From: Buchananella felis
GTDB taxonomy: Bacteria; Actinomycetota; Actinomycetes; Actinomycetales; Actinomycetaceae
Strand: one strand, 5' to 3'
Assembly (NCBI RefSeq): GCF_041380015.1
Contig: NZ_CP159978.1
Length of the DNA stretch: 64,000 nt
In this document: piece by piece, positions 51,364 through 59,912 of the stretch
Position numbering within the stretch: the stretch's first letter is position 1
Layout: every line of letters starts with the position of its first letter
Program-made: the position numbers and the translations under genes
Notes under the pieces: model-generated
What the model was told of the DNA's origin: nothing
The model's input: only the letters and a program-made list of their open reading frames with translations
Databases searched by the model: none

Positions 51364-51849
51364 ATGGCGAAGTCCGAAGAGACCGTCGAGGAGACCCGCG
51401 GCACGGGCAAGATCCTGCGCGTCCACCACCTGCGTCCCGCTCCGGGCGCCAAGACCGAGCGCACCCGCGTCGGTCGTGGTGAGGGAAGCAAGGGTAAGAC
51501 CGCTGGTCGTGGTACCAAGGGCACCAAGGCTCGCTACCAGGTTCCCGCAGGGTTCGAGGGTGGCCAGATGCCGATGCACATGCGTCTGCCCAAGCTGCGC
51601 GGCTTCAAGAACCCGTTCCGCGTGGAGTACCAGGTTGTCAACCTGGACAAGATCTCCGCTCTCTTCCCCGAGGGCGGCAAGGTCGACGTCGAGGCCCTGA
51701 TCGAGGCCGGCGCGGTTCGCCGTGGCCACCCGGTCAAGGTGCTCGGCACCGGCGAGATCACCGTGAAGGTGGAGCTCGTTGTGGACGCCTGGTCTGCCTC
51801 CGCTAAGGAGAAGGTCGAGGCGGCCGGCGGCAGCATCGCTGCCGAGTGA
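51364..51849 (+). CDS. rplO: 50S ribosomal protein L15
   Basis: A 161-residue assembly protein with the basic Gly-rich segment RVGRGEGSKGKTAGRGTKG and GFEGGQMPMHMRLPKLRGF. It ends the ribosomal part of the spc operon; a hairpin lies 7 bases after its stop. Confidence 0.98.
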   Translation: MAKSEETVEETRGTGKILRVHHLRPAPGAKTERTRVGRGEGSKGKTAGRGTKGTKARYQVPAGFEGGQMPMHMRLPKLRGFKNPFRVEYQVVNLDKISALFPEGGKVDVEALIEAGAVRRGHPVKVLGTGEITVKVELVVDAWSASAKEKVEAAGGSIAAE

Positions 51850-51855
51850 TTCGCA

Positions 51856-51892
51856 GTGCGGGCGGTCCGGTGAGAAACCGGGCCGCCCGCAC
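51856..51892 (+). terminator. stem-loop between rplO and secY
   Basis: 16-bp stem (51856-51871 with 51877-51892, GTGCGGGCGGTCCGGT; one G-T pair) with a GAGAA loop and no T run. It may attenuate read-through from the ribosomal genes into secY rather than stop it fully. Confidence 0.65.
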
Positions 51893-52071
51893 GGCGTCAA
51901 GCCCCGGCATTAAGTCCAGGGCTGACAGGGCCACAGTTCGGCCCGAAACCTAATGATTTAATCTAGAAATGCCGCCCGGCGGGCCATCGGCCCGCGGACC
52001 CGCGCGATGAAGCGTGTAAGGTTTGGGCGTTACCCAAGCGCCCTGCGGGCGCCTGCCCCCGAGGAGGAAGT

Positions 52072-53361
52072 TTGCTTACCGCATTTGTCCAGGCGTTCCG
52101 CACGCCGGATCTGCGACGCAAGCTGTTGTTCACGCTGGCGCTGATGGCGGTGTTCCGCCTCGGCTCCTACATCCCGACGCCGGGCGTGAGCTACAAGAAC
52201 GTTCAGCTTTGCTACGCCAACCAGCAGAGCTCGGGCTTGCTCGATCTGGCCAACATCTTCTCCGGCGGCGCTCTGCTGCAGCTCTCCGTCTTCGCGCTGG
52301 GCATCATGCCGTACATCACGGCCTCGATCATCATCCAGCTGCTGCGCGTGGCGATCCCGCGCTTCGAGGACCTGCACAAGGAGGGGCAGGCCGGTCAGGC
52401 CAAGCTGACGCAGTACACCCGCTACCTGACCATCGGTCTGGCGGTGCTGCAGTCCACGGTCATGATCACGCTGGCCCGCACCGGTCGCCTGTTCGCCGGC
52501 TGCCACCACGACATCGTGCCCAACGAGTCCGTGTGGGCACTGCTGCTGATGATCGTGACGATGACCGCGGGCACCGGCCTGATCATGTGGCTGGGTGAGG
52601 TCATCACCGAGCGCGGCATCGGTAACGGCATGTCCCTGCTGATCTTCACCTCCATCGTGGCCGGCTTCCCGGGCTCGATGTGGGCGATCGCCCAGTCCAA
52701 CAACGGCTGGACCAAGTTCTTCGTGATGCTGGCGATGGTCCTGATCATCACCCTGGCCGTGGTCTACGTGGAGCAGTCCCAGCGCCGCGTCCCGGTCCAG
52801 TACGCCAAGCGCATGGTGGGCCGCCGCCTGCTGGGTGGCACCACCACCTACATCCCGATCAAGATCAACATGGCGAACGTTATCCCCGTCATCTTCGCCT
52901 CCTCGATCCTGGCGCTGCCCGGCCTGGCCGTGCAGTTCGCCCAGCCCACCTCCGCTTGGGCGATCTGGATCCAGACGCACTTCCAGCACCAGTCCTGGGT
53001 TTACCTGACCCTGTACGGCCTGCTGGTCCTGTTCTTCACCTTCTTCTACACGGCCATCACCTTCAACCCGGAGGAAGTGGCTGACAACATGAAGAAGTAC
53101 GGCGGATTCATCCCGGGCATCCGCGCCGGCCGTCCCACCGCTAACTTCCTGCGCTACGTGGTCAACCGCATCACGACCGCTGGATCTCTGTACCTGCTGA
53201 TCATCGCGCTCACGCCGACCATCATCATGAACCTGATGGGTATTCAGCAGCTGCCGTTCGGTGGAACCACCATCCTCATCATCGTGGGTGTCGGTTTGCA
53301 GACGGTGAAGGAAATCAACTCTCAGCTGCAGCAGCGGCACTACGAAGGATTCCTGGCATGA
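52072..53361 (+). CDS. secY: preprotein translocase subunit SecY
   Basis: A 429-residue channel subunit of the general secretion pathway with ten membrane helices. AFRTPDLRRKLLFTLALMAVFRLG at the start, GIMPYITASIIIQLL, ITERGIGNGMSLLIF, the loop with RRVPVQYAKRMVGRR, and NPEEVADNMKKYGGFIPGIR are diagnostic. The start is TTG, supported by GAGGAGG upstream. A 222-base gap with a hairpin separates it from rplO, so it may have its own promoter. It overlaps adk by four bases. Confidence 0.98.
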   Translation: MLTAFVQAFRTPDLRRKLLFTLALMAVFRLGSYIPTPGVSYKNVQLCYANQQSSGLLDLANIFSGGALLQLSVFALGIMPYITASIIIQLLRVAIPRFEDLHKEGQAGQAKLTQYTRYLTIGLAVLQSTVMITLARTGRLFAGCHHDIVPNESVWALLLMIVTMTAGTGLIMWLGEVITERGIGNGMSLLIFTSIVAGFPGSMWAIAQSNNGWTKFFVMLAMVLIITLAVVYVEQSQRRVPVQYAKRMVGRRLLGGTTTYIPIKINMANVIPVIFASSILALPGLAVQFAQPTSAWAIWIQTHFQHQSWVYLTLYGLLVLFFTFFYTAITFNPEEVADNMKKYGGFIPGIRAGRPTANFLRYVVNRITTAGSLYLLIIALTPTIIMNLMGIQQLPFGGTTILIIVGVGLQTVKEINSQLQQRHYEGFLA

Positions 53362-53951
53362 CCCGACTCGTAATTCTTGGCCCCCCGGGGGCCGGCAAGG
53401 GCACTCAGGCGGCGCGCATCGCGGCCGAGCTGAACATCCCGGCGATCTCCACCGGTGAGATCTTCCGCTCCAACGTGGCGCAGGGCACCGAGCTGGGCAA
53501 GCGCGCCCAGCAGTACATGGAGGCCGGCGAGTACGTTCCGGACGAGGTGACCAACCTGATGGTGGACGCCCGCCTGCAGGCGCCGGACGCCGCAGAGGGC
53601 TTCCTGCTGGACGGCTACCCGCGCACCGCGGACCAGGTGGTTGAGCTGGACAAGATGCTCTCCTCCCGAGGCCTGGGCCTGGACGCCGTGGTGGAGCTGA
53701 CGGCCGACACCGACGAGGTGGTTGCTCGCCTGCTCAACCGCGCCACCGAGCAGGGCCGCGCGGATGACACCGAGCCGGTGATCCGCCGCCGCCTGGAGGT
53801 CTACGCGGAGCAGACCGCGCCGCTGGCCGCCGCCTACCGCGAGCGTGGCCTGCTGGTGCAGGTTGACGGCATGGGCGACATCGACGAGATCACTGAGCGC
53901 CTGCTCGCCGCGATCCGCGACGCCCTCACCGACGACCCGGTTGGCGCCTGA
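53358..53951 (+). CDS. adk: adenylate kinase
   Basis: A 197-residue enzyme interconverting ATP+AMP and 2 ADP. The P-loop GPPGAGKGTQA is at 8-18, with the AMP-binding STGEIFR, LLDGYPRTADQ and RRRLEVY segments. The LID region is short, without zinc-finger cysteines, as in other actinobacteria. It overlaps secY (ATGA) and directly abuts map. Confidence 0.98.
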   Translation: MTRLVILGPPGAGKGTQAARIAAELNIPAISTGEIFRSNVAQGTELGKRAQQYMEAGEYVPDEVTNLMVDARLQAPDAAEGFLLDGYPRTADQVVELDKMLSSRGLGLDAVVELTADTDEVVARLLNRATEQGRADDTEPVIRRRLEVYAEQTAPLAAAYRERGLLVQVDGMGDIDEITERLLAAIRDALTDDPVGA

Positions 53952-54833
53952 GTGCGGCTGACGGGTAAGCGACGCAAGCTCCTGGGCGACCGGGAGCTTG
54001 TGCATATGCGCCGAGCCGGCCTGGTGGTGGCCGCGATTCACGCCGCGCTGCGTGAGGCGGTGGCCCCCGGCAGGACTACCGCCGAGATGGACGAGGTCTC
54101 CGCCGCCGCGATCGAGGCGGCGGGGGCCCGCTCCAACTTCAAGGGCTACCACGGCTTCCCGGCCACCGTGTGCATCTCCGTTAACGAGGAGATCGTGCAC
54201 GGCATCCCCGGCAAGCGCGTCCTGAAGGAAGGCGACGTGGTCTCGTTCGACTGCGGTGCCTACGTGACGGACGAGATCGGCCGCCAGTGGCACTCCGACG
54301 CATGCTTCACCACGATTGTCGGTGGACTGGAGAGCGGGTCCGTGGAGGACCGTGCGCTGTTGATGGCCACGGAGGAGGCCCGGGACGCAGCCATCGCCGC
54401 CGTTGCCCGCAACGCCGCGAAGAACGCTGCGCACGTGGGTGACGTGGGCGACGCCGTGGAGAACGTGATCAGCCGCTGGATGGGCAAGACCGGACACGAG
54501 TACGGCATCCCGGAGGAGTTCACGGGGCACGGCATCGGCAACGTGCTGCACGACGAGCCCGAGATCCTCAACTACCGCACCCGGTCGCGCGGCCCGCGCC
54601 TGCGCCGCGGACAGGTGATCTGCATCGAGCCGATGCTGACGATCGGGAGCGGGGAGAACAAGACGCTGGCCGACGGCTGGACGGCCGTGACCCGCGATGG
54701 TTCCCGCGCCGCCCACTTCGAGCACACCGTGGCCATCATGGACGGGGGAGTGTGGGTGCTGACCGCGCCCGACGGGGGAGAGGCGCTCCTTGCCCCCTAC
54801 GGCCTGAAGCCGGTCACCCTCCCCACCGACTAG
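53952..54833 (+). CDS. map: methionine aminopeptidase, type I
   Basis: A 293-residue metalloprotease removing N-terminal methionine. The expected metal ligands are visible: Asp in VSFDCGAY, Asp in WHSDACF, His in GHGIGNVLHDEPEI, Glu in CIEPML and Glu in HFEHTVAI; the substrate histidine is in EEIVHGIPG. It starts with GTG on the base after the adk stop. It is somewhat longer than the usual 250-285 residues. Confidence 0.96.
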   Translation: MRLTGKRRKLLGDRELVHMRRAGLVVAAIHAALREAVAPGRTTAEMDEVSAAAIEAAGARSNFKGYHGFPATVCISVNEEIVHGIPGKRVLKEGDVVSFDCGAYVTDEIGRQWHSDACFTTIVGGLESGSVEDRALLMATEEARDAAIAAVARNAAKNAAHVGDVGDAVENVISRWMGKTGHEYGIPEEFTGHGIGNVLHDEPEILNYRTRSRGPRLRRGQVICIEPMLTIGSGENKTLADGWTAVTRDGSRAAHFEHTVAIMDGGVWVLTAPDGGEALLAPYGLKPVTLPTD

Positions 54834-55170
54834 CCACCTCCCTCAGACCAGGGACATGGTTCCGGCCCGGCACTGCGCAGCTTGAGCGCGGGCCGGGCCC
54901 GAACCCTTAGCCGCCCCCCCCCACGTGGGCCTGCATAGGTGTACGACGCTCCGCCCGCCGCCCGGTGAGGGCGAACCGGTTGGAGGCGGGCCCATTCGGG
55001 GTGCTCCCACACGAGGATGCACCGGTTGCGGCCAGGAGCCTAGGGTGGAGGAGCCCGGTCGAGCGGCGCGAGCGAAGCGGGCGCTTTCCAGGGGGACTAG
55101 CGGCGCGGTGCCGTGCGGTGCGCTGCGCTTCGGCGCGGCGTGCTGCGGTGCGCCGCCGGGGCTCAGTGCC

Positions 55171-55310
55171 GAATCTCGACGTTTGGCGCTTCAACTAGAC
55201 GAATGGCAGTGAATCTAGACGATAACCCGGCCCGGAACGTCGAGCTGAAGGCCCGAACGTCGAGTTGAGGGAGCGAACGTCGAGTTGAGCACCCGAACAC
55301 CGAATTCACC
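55171..55310. repeat. R4 array: seven 20-bp units, three in one orientation and four inverted
   Basis: Exactly 20 bp apart: GAATCTCGACGTTTGGCGCT, TCAACTAGACGAATGGCAGT, GAATCTAGACGATAACCCGG, then inverted forms CCCGGAACGTCGAGCTGAAG, GCCCGAACGTCGAGTTGAGG, GAGCGAACGTCGAGTTGAGC, ACCCGAACACCGAATTCACC. The switch lies at 55230. The architecture matches the R and P elements although the unit sequence differs. Confidence 0.85.
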
Positions 55311-55428
55311 GCCGGGCGGCGTGGCGCACGGGGCGGCCGGGCGGCAACGTCGGACAATCCGGGCCCGGCGTGGGCGGACTCACGCGCCACCGGCCGGCAA
55401 AGGCCTAGAAGCGAGGCCGAAAAGCACG

Positions 55429-55434
55429 TATGCT
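55429..55434 (+). promoter_or_regulatory. putative -10 box of the infA-led operon
   Basis: TATGCT in a GC-rich context about 130 bp before infA; the matching -35 position (55406-55411, TAGAAG) is poor. Confidence 0.4.
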
Positions 55435-55565
55435 TGCACGTCGGACGTGCGCCACCTTTGCCGCAGCCTGCCCGGAAAGCAGGCCAAGCAAACCGACGGG
55501 TGGCGCGGGGGAGCCCCTTCGGGGCGCCTCAAGTTCAGTCGAGAAGTGAGGAACCTGGTTCATCC

Positions 55566-55787
55566 ATGGCCAAGAAGGATGGCGTTATCGAAGTAGAGGG
55601 CACCGTCGTTGAGGCGCTGCCCAACGCGATGTTCCGCGTCCAGCTGCAGAACGATCACGTAGTCCTGGCTCACATCTCGGGCAAGATGCGTCAGCACTAC
55701 ATCCGCATCCTCCCCGAGGACCGCGTGGTCGTAGAGCTGAGCCCGTACGACCTGTCGCGCGGGCGCATCGTCTACCGCTACAAGTAG
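55566..55787 (+). CDS. infA: translation initiation factor IF-1
   Basis: A 73-residue OB-fold protein that occupies the ribosomal A site during initiation. MAKKDGVIEVEGTVVEALPN, NDHVVLAHISGKMR and SPYDLSRGRIVYRYK are diagnostic. It heads infA-rpmJ-rpsM-rpsK-rpoA-rplQ. Confidence 0.99.
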   Translation: MAKKDGVIEVEGTVVEALPNAMFRVQLQNDHVVLAHISGKMRQHYIRILPEDRVVVELSPYDLSRGRIVYRYK

Positions 55788-55828
55788 AACCCAGTACGCC
55801 GCCGTGAGGTGGCGAGAGGAAAACACCC

Positions 55829-55942
55829 ATGAAGGTCCAGCCGAGCGTTAAGCCGATTTGCGACAAGTGCAAGGTCATTCGTCGCCACGGCCGCGTCATG
55901 GTTATCTGCGATAACCAGCGGCACAAGCAGCGCCAGGGCTAA
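55829..55942 (+). CDS. rpmJ: 50S ribosomal protein L36, zinc-binding form
   Basis: A 37-residue protein, MKVQPSVKPICDKCKVIRRH to the end QRHKQRQG. Cysteines C11, C14 and C27 plus a C-terminal histidine make the C-C-C-H zinc site of the C+ form. GAGAGGAAA lies before the ATG. 41 bases after infA. Confidence 0.97.
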   Translation: MKVQPSVKPICDKCKVIRRHGRVMVICDNQRHKQRQG

Positions 55943-56068
55943 TCCCTGCGCGACGCATCGTCAGTTATTGACAAAGCGTCCTTCCACCAAACCCCCGGAC
56001 TCGGAGGCCGGGGCCGGCAATAAGGCCGGAAGGAAGGGCGACGGCCTCCGAACACCACAGGAGAAAAA

Positions 56069-56443
56069 GTGGCACGTCTTGTTGGCGTTGACCTCCCCCG
56101 CGAGAAGCGGCTCGAGGTTGCGCTCACCTACATCTACGGCGTTGGCCGTCACCACGCCAAGGAGGCCCTCGCGGCCACCGGTATCAGCCCTGACCTGCGC
56201 GTCAAGGACATGACTGACGACGACCTCGTCGCGCTGCGCGACTTCATCGAGGCCAACTACAAGGTGGAGGGTGACCTGCGCCGTGAGGTGGCTGCCGACA
56301 TTCGCCGCAAGGTCGAGATCGGCTCCTACCAGGGTCTGCGTCACCGTCGCGGCCTGCCCGTGCACGGCCAGCGCACCAAGACCAACGCGCGCACCCGCAA
56401 GGGCCCCAAGCGCACCGTGGCCGGTAAGAAGAAGGCCAAGTAG
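56069..56443 (+). CDS. rpsM: 30S ribosomal protein S13
   Basis: A 124-residue 30S head protein: ARLVGVDLPREKRLEVALTYIYGVG at the start, QGLRHRRGLPVHGQRTKTNARTRKG near the C terminus. The start is GTG or ATG-proximal: the frame used here begins at 56069 with GGAGAAAAA upstream. Confidence 0.98.
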   Translation: MARLVGVDLPREKRLEVALTYIYGVGRHHAKEALAATGISPDLRVKDMTDDDLVALRDFIEANYKVEGDLRREVAADIRRKVEIGSYQGLRHRRGLPVHGQRTKTNARTRKGPKRTVAGKKKAK

Positions 56444-56489
56444 TAGGCGAGCCTAGGCTCGCATCGACGACCTCGAAAGCAGGATAGAA

Positions 56490-56894
56490 ATGCCCCCCAA
56501 GTCTCGTATGGCTGCCGCGCGTAAGCCGCGCCGCAAGGACCGGAAGAACGTTTCCCACGGTCACGCCTACATCAAGTCCACCTTCAACAACACCATCGTG
56601 TCCATCACGGACCCGACCGGTGCGGTGATCTCCTGGGCCTCCTCCGGCCAGGTGGGTTTCAAGGGCTCCCGTAAGTCCACCCCCTTCGCCGCCCAGCTGG
56701 CCGCCGAGGCCGCTGCCCGCCGCGCCCAGGAGCACGGCATGAAGAAGGTTGACGTCTTCGTCAAGGGTCCCGGCTCCGGCCGCGAGACCGCGATCCGCTC
56801 CCTGCAGGCCACCGGCCTGGAGGTCGGCTCCATCAAGGACGTCACCCCTCAGGCTCACAACGGCTGCCGCCCCCCGAAGCGTCGCCGCGTTTGA
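56490..56894 (+). CDS. rpsK: 30S ribosomal protein S11
   Basis: A 134-residue platform protein: KNVSHGHAYIKSTFNNTIVS, GAVISWASSGQVGFKGSRKSTPFAA and the C terminus TPQAHNGCRPPKRRRV are diagnostic. rpsD, which follows rpsK in many actinobacteria, is not here; a hairpin and rpoA come next. Confidence 0.98.
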   Translation: MPPKSRMAAARKPRRKDRKNVSHGHAYIKSTFNNTIVSITDPTGAVISWASSGQVGFKGSRKSTPFAAQLAAEAAARRAQEHGMKKVDVFVKGPGSGRETAIRSLQATGLEVGSIKDVTPQAHNGCRPPKRRRV

Positions 56895-56902
56895 TCTTTT
56901 CC

Positions 56903-56935
56903 GGTGCGGCGGCCCGGCAATTGGGCCGCCGCACC
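56903..56935 (+). promoter_or_regulatory. stem-loop (attenuator-like) between rpsK and rpoA
   Basis: 13-bp perfect stem (56903-56915 with 56923-56935, GGTGCGGCGGCCC and complement) with a 7-nt loop, preceded by TTTT and not followed by T. Likely an attenuator or processing site within the operon. Confidence 0.6.
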
Positions 56936-57008
56936 AACCCAGCTTCACGCAAAAGCGTGAAGATTCCCCCGGCGTCATATAGCGGATGCCGATAGGAAAG
57001 GAACCCCA

Positions 57009-58013
57009 TTGCAGATTTCGCACCGCCCGGTACTGTCCGAGGAAGTTATCTCCGAGCACCGTTCCCGGTTCTACATTGAGCCGCTGGAGCCGGGCTTCGG
57101 CTACACCCTGGGCAACTCCCTGCGCCGCACGCTGCTGTCGTCCATCCCGGGCGCCGCAGTCACGTCGATCCGCATCGACGGCGTGCCGCACGAGTTCCGC
57201 ACCATCCCTGGTGTGAAGGAAGACGTCACCGAGATCATCCTGAACATCAAGGACATCGTGCTCTCCTCCGAGGTGGACGAGCCCGTGGTCATGTACCTGC
57301 GCAAGCAGGGCCCGGGCGAGGTCACCGCTGGTGACATCACCCCGCCGGCGGGCGTGGAGGTCCACAACACCGACCTGCACATTGCGACTCTGAACGAGAA
57401 GGGCAAGCTCGAGATCGAGCTGACCGTGGAGCGTGGCCGCGGCTACGTTTCCGCCGCTCAGAACAAGGACGAGAACGCGGAGATCTCCCGCATTCCGATC
57501 GACTCGATCTACAGCCCGGTCCTCAAGGTGACCTACAAGGTTGAGGCCACCCGTGTGGAGCAGCGCACCGACTTCGATCGTCTGGTGCTGGACGTGGAGA
57601 CCAAGGAATCCATCCTCCCGCGCGACGCCGTTGCCTCCGCCGGCACCACCCTCGTCGAGCTCTTCGGCCTGGCCCGTGAGCTCAACGTGGAGGCCGAGGG
57701 CATCGACCTGGGCTCGTCCCCGGCCGACGCCGCCCTGGCTGCCGACCTGGCCCTGCCGATCGAGGACCTGAACCTGATCGCCCGTTCCTACAACTGCCTC
57801 AAGCGCGAGGGCATCCACACCGTGGGTGAGCTCGTTGCCCGCTCCGAGGCGGACCTGCTTGACATCCGCAACTTCGGCGCCAAGTCGATTGACGAGATCA
57901 AGAAGACCCTGGCTGGCCTGGGCCTCGCCCTGAAGGACAGCCACCTGGAGTCGCCGGTTAGCGAGGACCCGTTCGCGGGCAACCTCTCCTTCAGCGACGA
58001 GTTCAACAACTAA
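57009..58013 (+). CDS. rpoA: DNA-directed RNA polymerase subunit alpha
   Basis: A 334-residue assembly subunit of RNA polymerase. The N-terminal domain has FYIEPLEPGFGYTLGNSLRRTLLSSIPGAAVTS, and the C-terminal domain has the LNLIARSYNCLKREGIHTVGEL and NFGAKSIDEIKKTLAGLGL helices that bind DNA and activators. It starts with TTG behind AGGAAAGGA; homologues begin at the same place with MLIAQRP. Followed by rplQ after 30 bases. Confidence 0.98.
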   Translation: MQISHRPVLSEEVISEHRSRFYIEPLEPGFGYTLGNSLRRTLLSSIPGAAVTSIRIDGVPHEFRTIPGVKEDVTEIILNIKDIVLSSEVDEPVVMYLRKQGPGEVTAGDITPPAGVEVHNTDLHIATLNEKGKLEIELTVERGRGYVSAAQNKDENAEISRIPIDSIYSPVLKVTYKVEATRVEQRTDFDRLVLDVETKESILPRDAVASAGTTLVELFGLARELNVEAEGIDLGSSPADAALAADLALPIEDLNLIARSYNCLKREGIHTVGELVARSEADLLDIRNFGAKSIDEIKKTLAGLGLALKDSHLESPVSEDPFAGNLSFSDEFNN

Positions 58014-58043
58014 CCGGCACGCCCCGGAAATCTAGGAGACATC

Positions 58044-58502
58044 ATGCCTAAGCCCACTAAGGGTCCTCGCCTGGGTGGTTCCCCGGCGCACGAGCGTCAC
58101 ATGCTCGCCAACCTCGCCAAGTCTCTCTTCGAGCACGGCGCCATCACCACGACCGAGGTGCGCGCCAAGCGCCTGCGCCCCTTCGCTGAGCGTCTGATCA
58201 GCAAGGCCCGTCGTGGCGACCTGCACGCACGTCGCACCGTGCTGAAGGTCATCACCGACCGCGGCGTTGTTGCCAAGCTGTTCGAGGAGATCGCCCCGGC
58301 GATCGACCCGGACCGCAAGGGCGGCTACACCCGCATCATCAAGCTCGGTCAGCGTCGCGGCGACGCCGCCCCCACCGCCCAGATCTCCCTGGTGACGGAG
58401 AAGCTGGCCAAGCGTGAGGTCGTGCGCGAGGCCGAGGCCGTCGCCAAGGCCGCCGACGCCAAGGTGGAGGCCGCCGAGGCCGAGACCAAGTCCGAGGACT
58501 GA
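58044..58502 (+). CDS. rplQ: 50S ribosomal protein L17
   Basis: A 152-residue protein: MPKPTKGPRLGGSPAHERHM, LANLAKSLFEHGAITTTEVRAKRLRP and GGYTRIIKLGQRRGDAAP are diagnostic; the acidic Ala/Glu-rich tail (about 30 residues) is typical of actinobacteria. Last gene of the alpha operon, closed by a strong terminator. Confidence 0.98.
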   Translation: MPKPTKGPRLGGSPAHERHMLANLAKSLFEHGAITTTEVRAKRLRPFAERLISKARRGDLHARRTVLKVITDRGVVAKLFEEIAPAIDPDRKGGYTRIIKLGQRRGDAAPTAQISLVTEKLAKREVVREAEAVAKAADAKVEAAEAETKSED

Positions 58503-58544
58503 TCCGGCGGCGCGGGCGCGGCTCAAGCCGCGCCCGGCGCACCC

Positions 58545-58590
58545 AAAAGCGGGGCGGGAGAGTGGGAAACCACCCTCCCGCCCCGCTTTT
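58545..58590. terminator. bidirectional terminator between rplQ and the YbjN genes
   Basis: 21-bp stem with one mismatch (58545-58565 with 58570-58590), GAAA loop, flanked by AAAA on the left and TTTT on the right, so it can stop transcription from both converging units. Confidence 0.92.
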
Positions 58591-58609
58591 GCGCGCGAGC
58601 AGCCGGGAC

Positions 58610-59278
58610 TTACTCCGAGTCCTCCGGCGGCGCCGGGTACAGCTCCGCCAGGTCATCGAGAGCCTGGCCCTCGTCAGGGATCTTGCCGTCCAGGAACTCG
58701 TACAGCTGCAGGGAGGTGGAGATGCCGCAAGACAGCAGCGTGGAGAGCTGCTGGTCGGTCACGCCCTGCTCCAGGTCCGTGATGTGCTCGGCCGTCACGC
58801 GCAGCTGGTCACCGTCGATGCGCGAGACGTAACACATCGGGAAAATGCGGTCCCGGCACCACTCGTTCAGGGCCTCCAGCAGCGGGTAGTGCGCCTTGAG
58901 GGGCTTGGTGTGCTGCCAGCGGGAGCGGATCACCAGCACCTCGTTGTACTTACCGGTGATCTGGATCATGAACGGGGAGGAGTCGAAGCCGGTGAGCAGG
59001 TCACCGTCCTCGTCGACCTCGTAGCGGTAGTCCTCCGCCTTGAAGTAGGCCTCGACGCGCTGCATGGTCACCGGGCCCAGCGTGAGCGCGTCGACCGGGT
59101 CCAGCGCGCCCCCCTCTGCCTCGTCCCCACCAGCCACTGCCAGACCGCCGGCGCCGGCCGCAGCGGGGCCGGGCGTCACGGGCGGGGCGGCCTGGAGGTC
59201 GGCGTCGTCCGTGTACGGCTCCTGCTCCGGCTCCTGATCCTTCGACTTGCCGCCGAACAGGGAAGAAAAGAAAGACAT
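58610..59278 (-). CDS. YbjN domain-containing protein (long)
   Basis: A 222-residue protein. The first about 65 residues are acidic and low-complexity after MSFFSSLFGGKSKDQEPEQEP; residues about 70-205 form a YbjN-type sensory/chaperone-like domain (VEAYFKAEDYRYEVDEDGDLL, FMIQITGKYNEVLVIRSRW, NEWCRDRIFPMCYV, EHITDLEQGVTDQQLSTLL). No catalytic motif is seen. It is the second gene of a minus-strand pair, 9 bases behind a paralogue, so both probably arose by duplication and may form a heteromer (inference). Confidence 0.85.
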   Translation of the reverse strand: MSFFSSLFGGKSKDQEPEQEPYTDDADLQAAPPVTPGPAAAGAGGLAVAGGDEAEGGALDPVDALTLGPVTMQRVEAYFKAEDYRYEVDEDGDLLTGFDSSPFMIQITGKYNEVLVIRSRWQHTKPLKAHYPLLEALNEWCRDRIFPMCYVSRIDGDQLRVTAEHITDLEQGVTDQQLSTLLSCGISTSLQLYEFLDGKIPDEGQALDDLAELYPAPPEDSE

Positions 59279-59287
59279 TGCGGCCTC

Positions 59288-59761
59288 CTAGTTGTCGAAG
59301 CGGGTGTCGGGGAAGTGGCTGTCCAGTTCGCTAAAGAGCTGCATCGCGGTGCCCACGCCGCAGTCCACCAGCTGCTTGAGCTGCAGGTCACTGACGCCGT
59401 GCTCGAAGTCGATGGAGACCTCCGTGTGCACCTCCACGGTGCCGTTGTCCCGCGAGACCAGGTAGGCCTTGGGCCAGAAGTGGTGGGCGCACCAGTTGTT
59501 GATCACATCCAGCAGGCGGTAGCGCGCGGTGGCCGGCGCGGACACGTTCCACTGCCCGCGCACGGTGCAGATGTAGTTGCCGCCGCCATTGCCGAGGATC
59601 AGGAAGCGGTTGCGCCCGAAGTAGGCGTAGACGTCACCGTCGCTGTCCACCTGGTACGAGTAGCCCTCCCGCTCCATGTGGGCGGCCAGGCGGGCGCGAC
59701 TAAATGGCTTGATGTCGTTGTCCCCAGGCAGGGGGTTTTCAAACGTGGTGTGTTCGCTCAC
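59288..59761 (-). CDS. YbjN domain-containing protein (short)
   Basis: A 157-residue paralogue of the next gene: RLAAHMEREGYSYQVDSDGDVYAYF, FLILGNGGGNYICTVRGQW, VINNWCAHHFWPKAYLV and VSIDFEHGVSDLQLKQLVDCGV align with it throughout. GGAAGGAATCAGCG lies before the ATG. Function unknown; YbjN proteins have been linked to stress and motility regulation in enterobacteria. The pair separates rplQ from truA, which are adjacent in many relatives. Confidence 0.85.
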   Translation of the reverse strand: MSEHTTFENPLPGDNDIKPFSRARLAAHMEREGYSYQVDSDGDVYAYFGRNRFLILGNGGGNYICTVRGQWNVSAPATARYRLLDVINNWCAHHFWPKAYLVSRDNGTVEVHTEVSIDFEHGVSDLQLKQLVDCGVGTAMQLFSELDSHFPDTRFDN

Positions 59762-59900
59762 GCTGATTCCTTCCGTGTGACTGCTCCCAACTTTAGGGCG
59801 TGGGCCACACTTCGCGGCGGCCAGCGGAGGTGCTTTCGCCGCGCGCCGAACCTTCGCGCCCCGCCCCGTGGCGGCCCGGTGGGGTGGGGTGCGAGGCGCC

Positions 59901-59912
59901 TAGGCTGAGGGG
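59901..59912 (+). promoter_or_regulatory. -10 box of a probable leaderless start (truA)
   Basis: TAGGCT at 59901-59906, six nucleotides, then GTG at 59913; same spacing as at murB, mfd and the MaoC fusion gene. Confidence 0.55.

Larger units (their letters stand above)
54834..55565. other. intergenic region between map and infA, with a 20-bp periodic array
   Basis: About 730 bp with no gene. It includes an imperfect hairpin after map (54858-54871 with 54892-54905), a run of nine C at 54914-54922, the R4 array (55171-55310), one copy of the dispersed motif (55335-55360), and the infA promoter and leader with a small GCCCC-TTC-GGGGC hairpin (55513-55525). Confidence 0.7.

Noticed and set aside
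55171..55310. CRISPR array
   Set aside because: Units are contiguous 20-mers without unique spacers, and orientation flips in the middle; no cas genes nearby.
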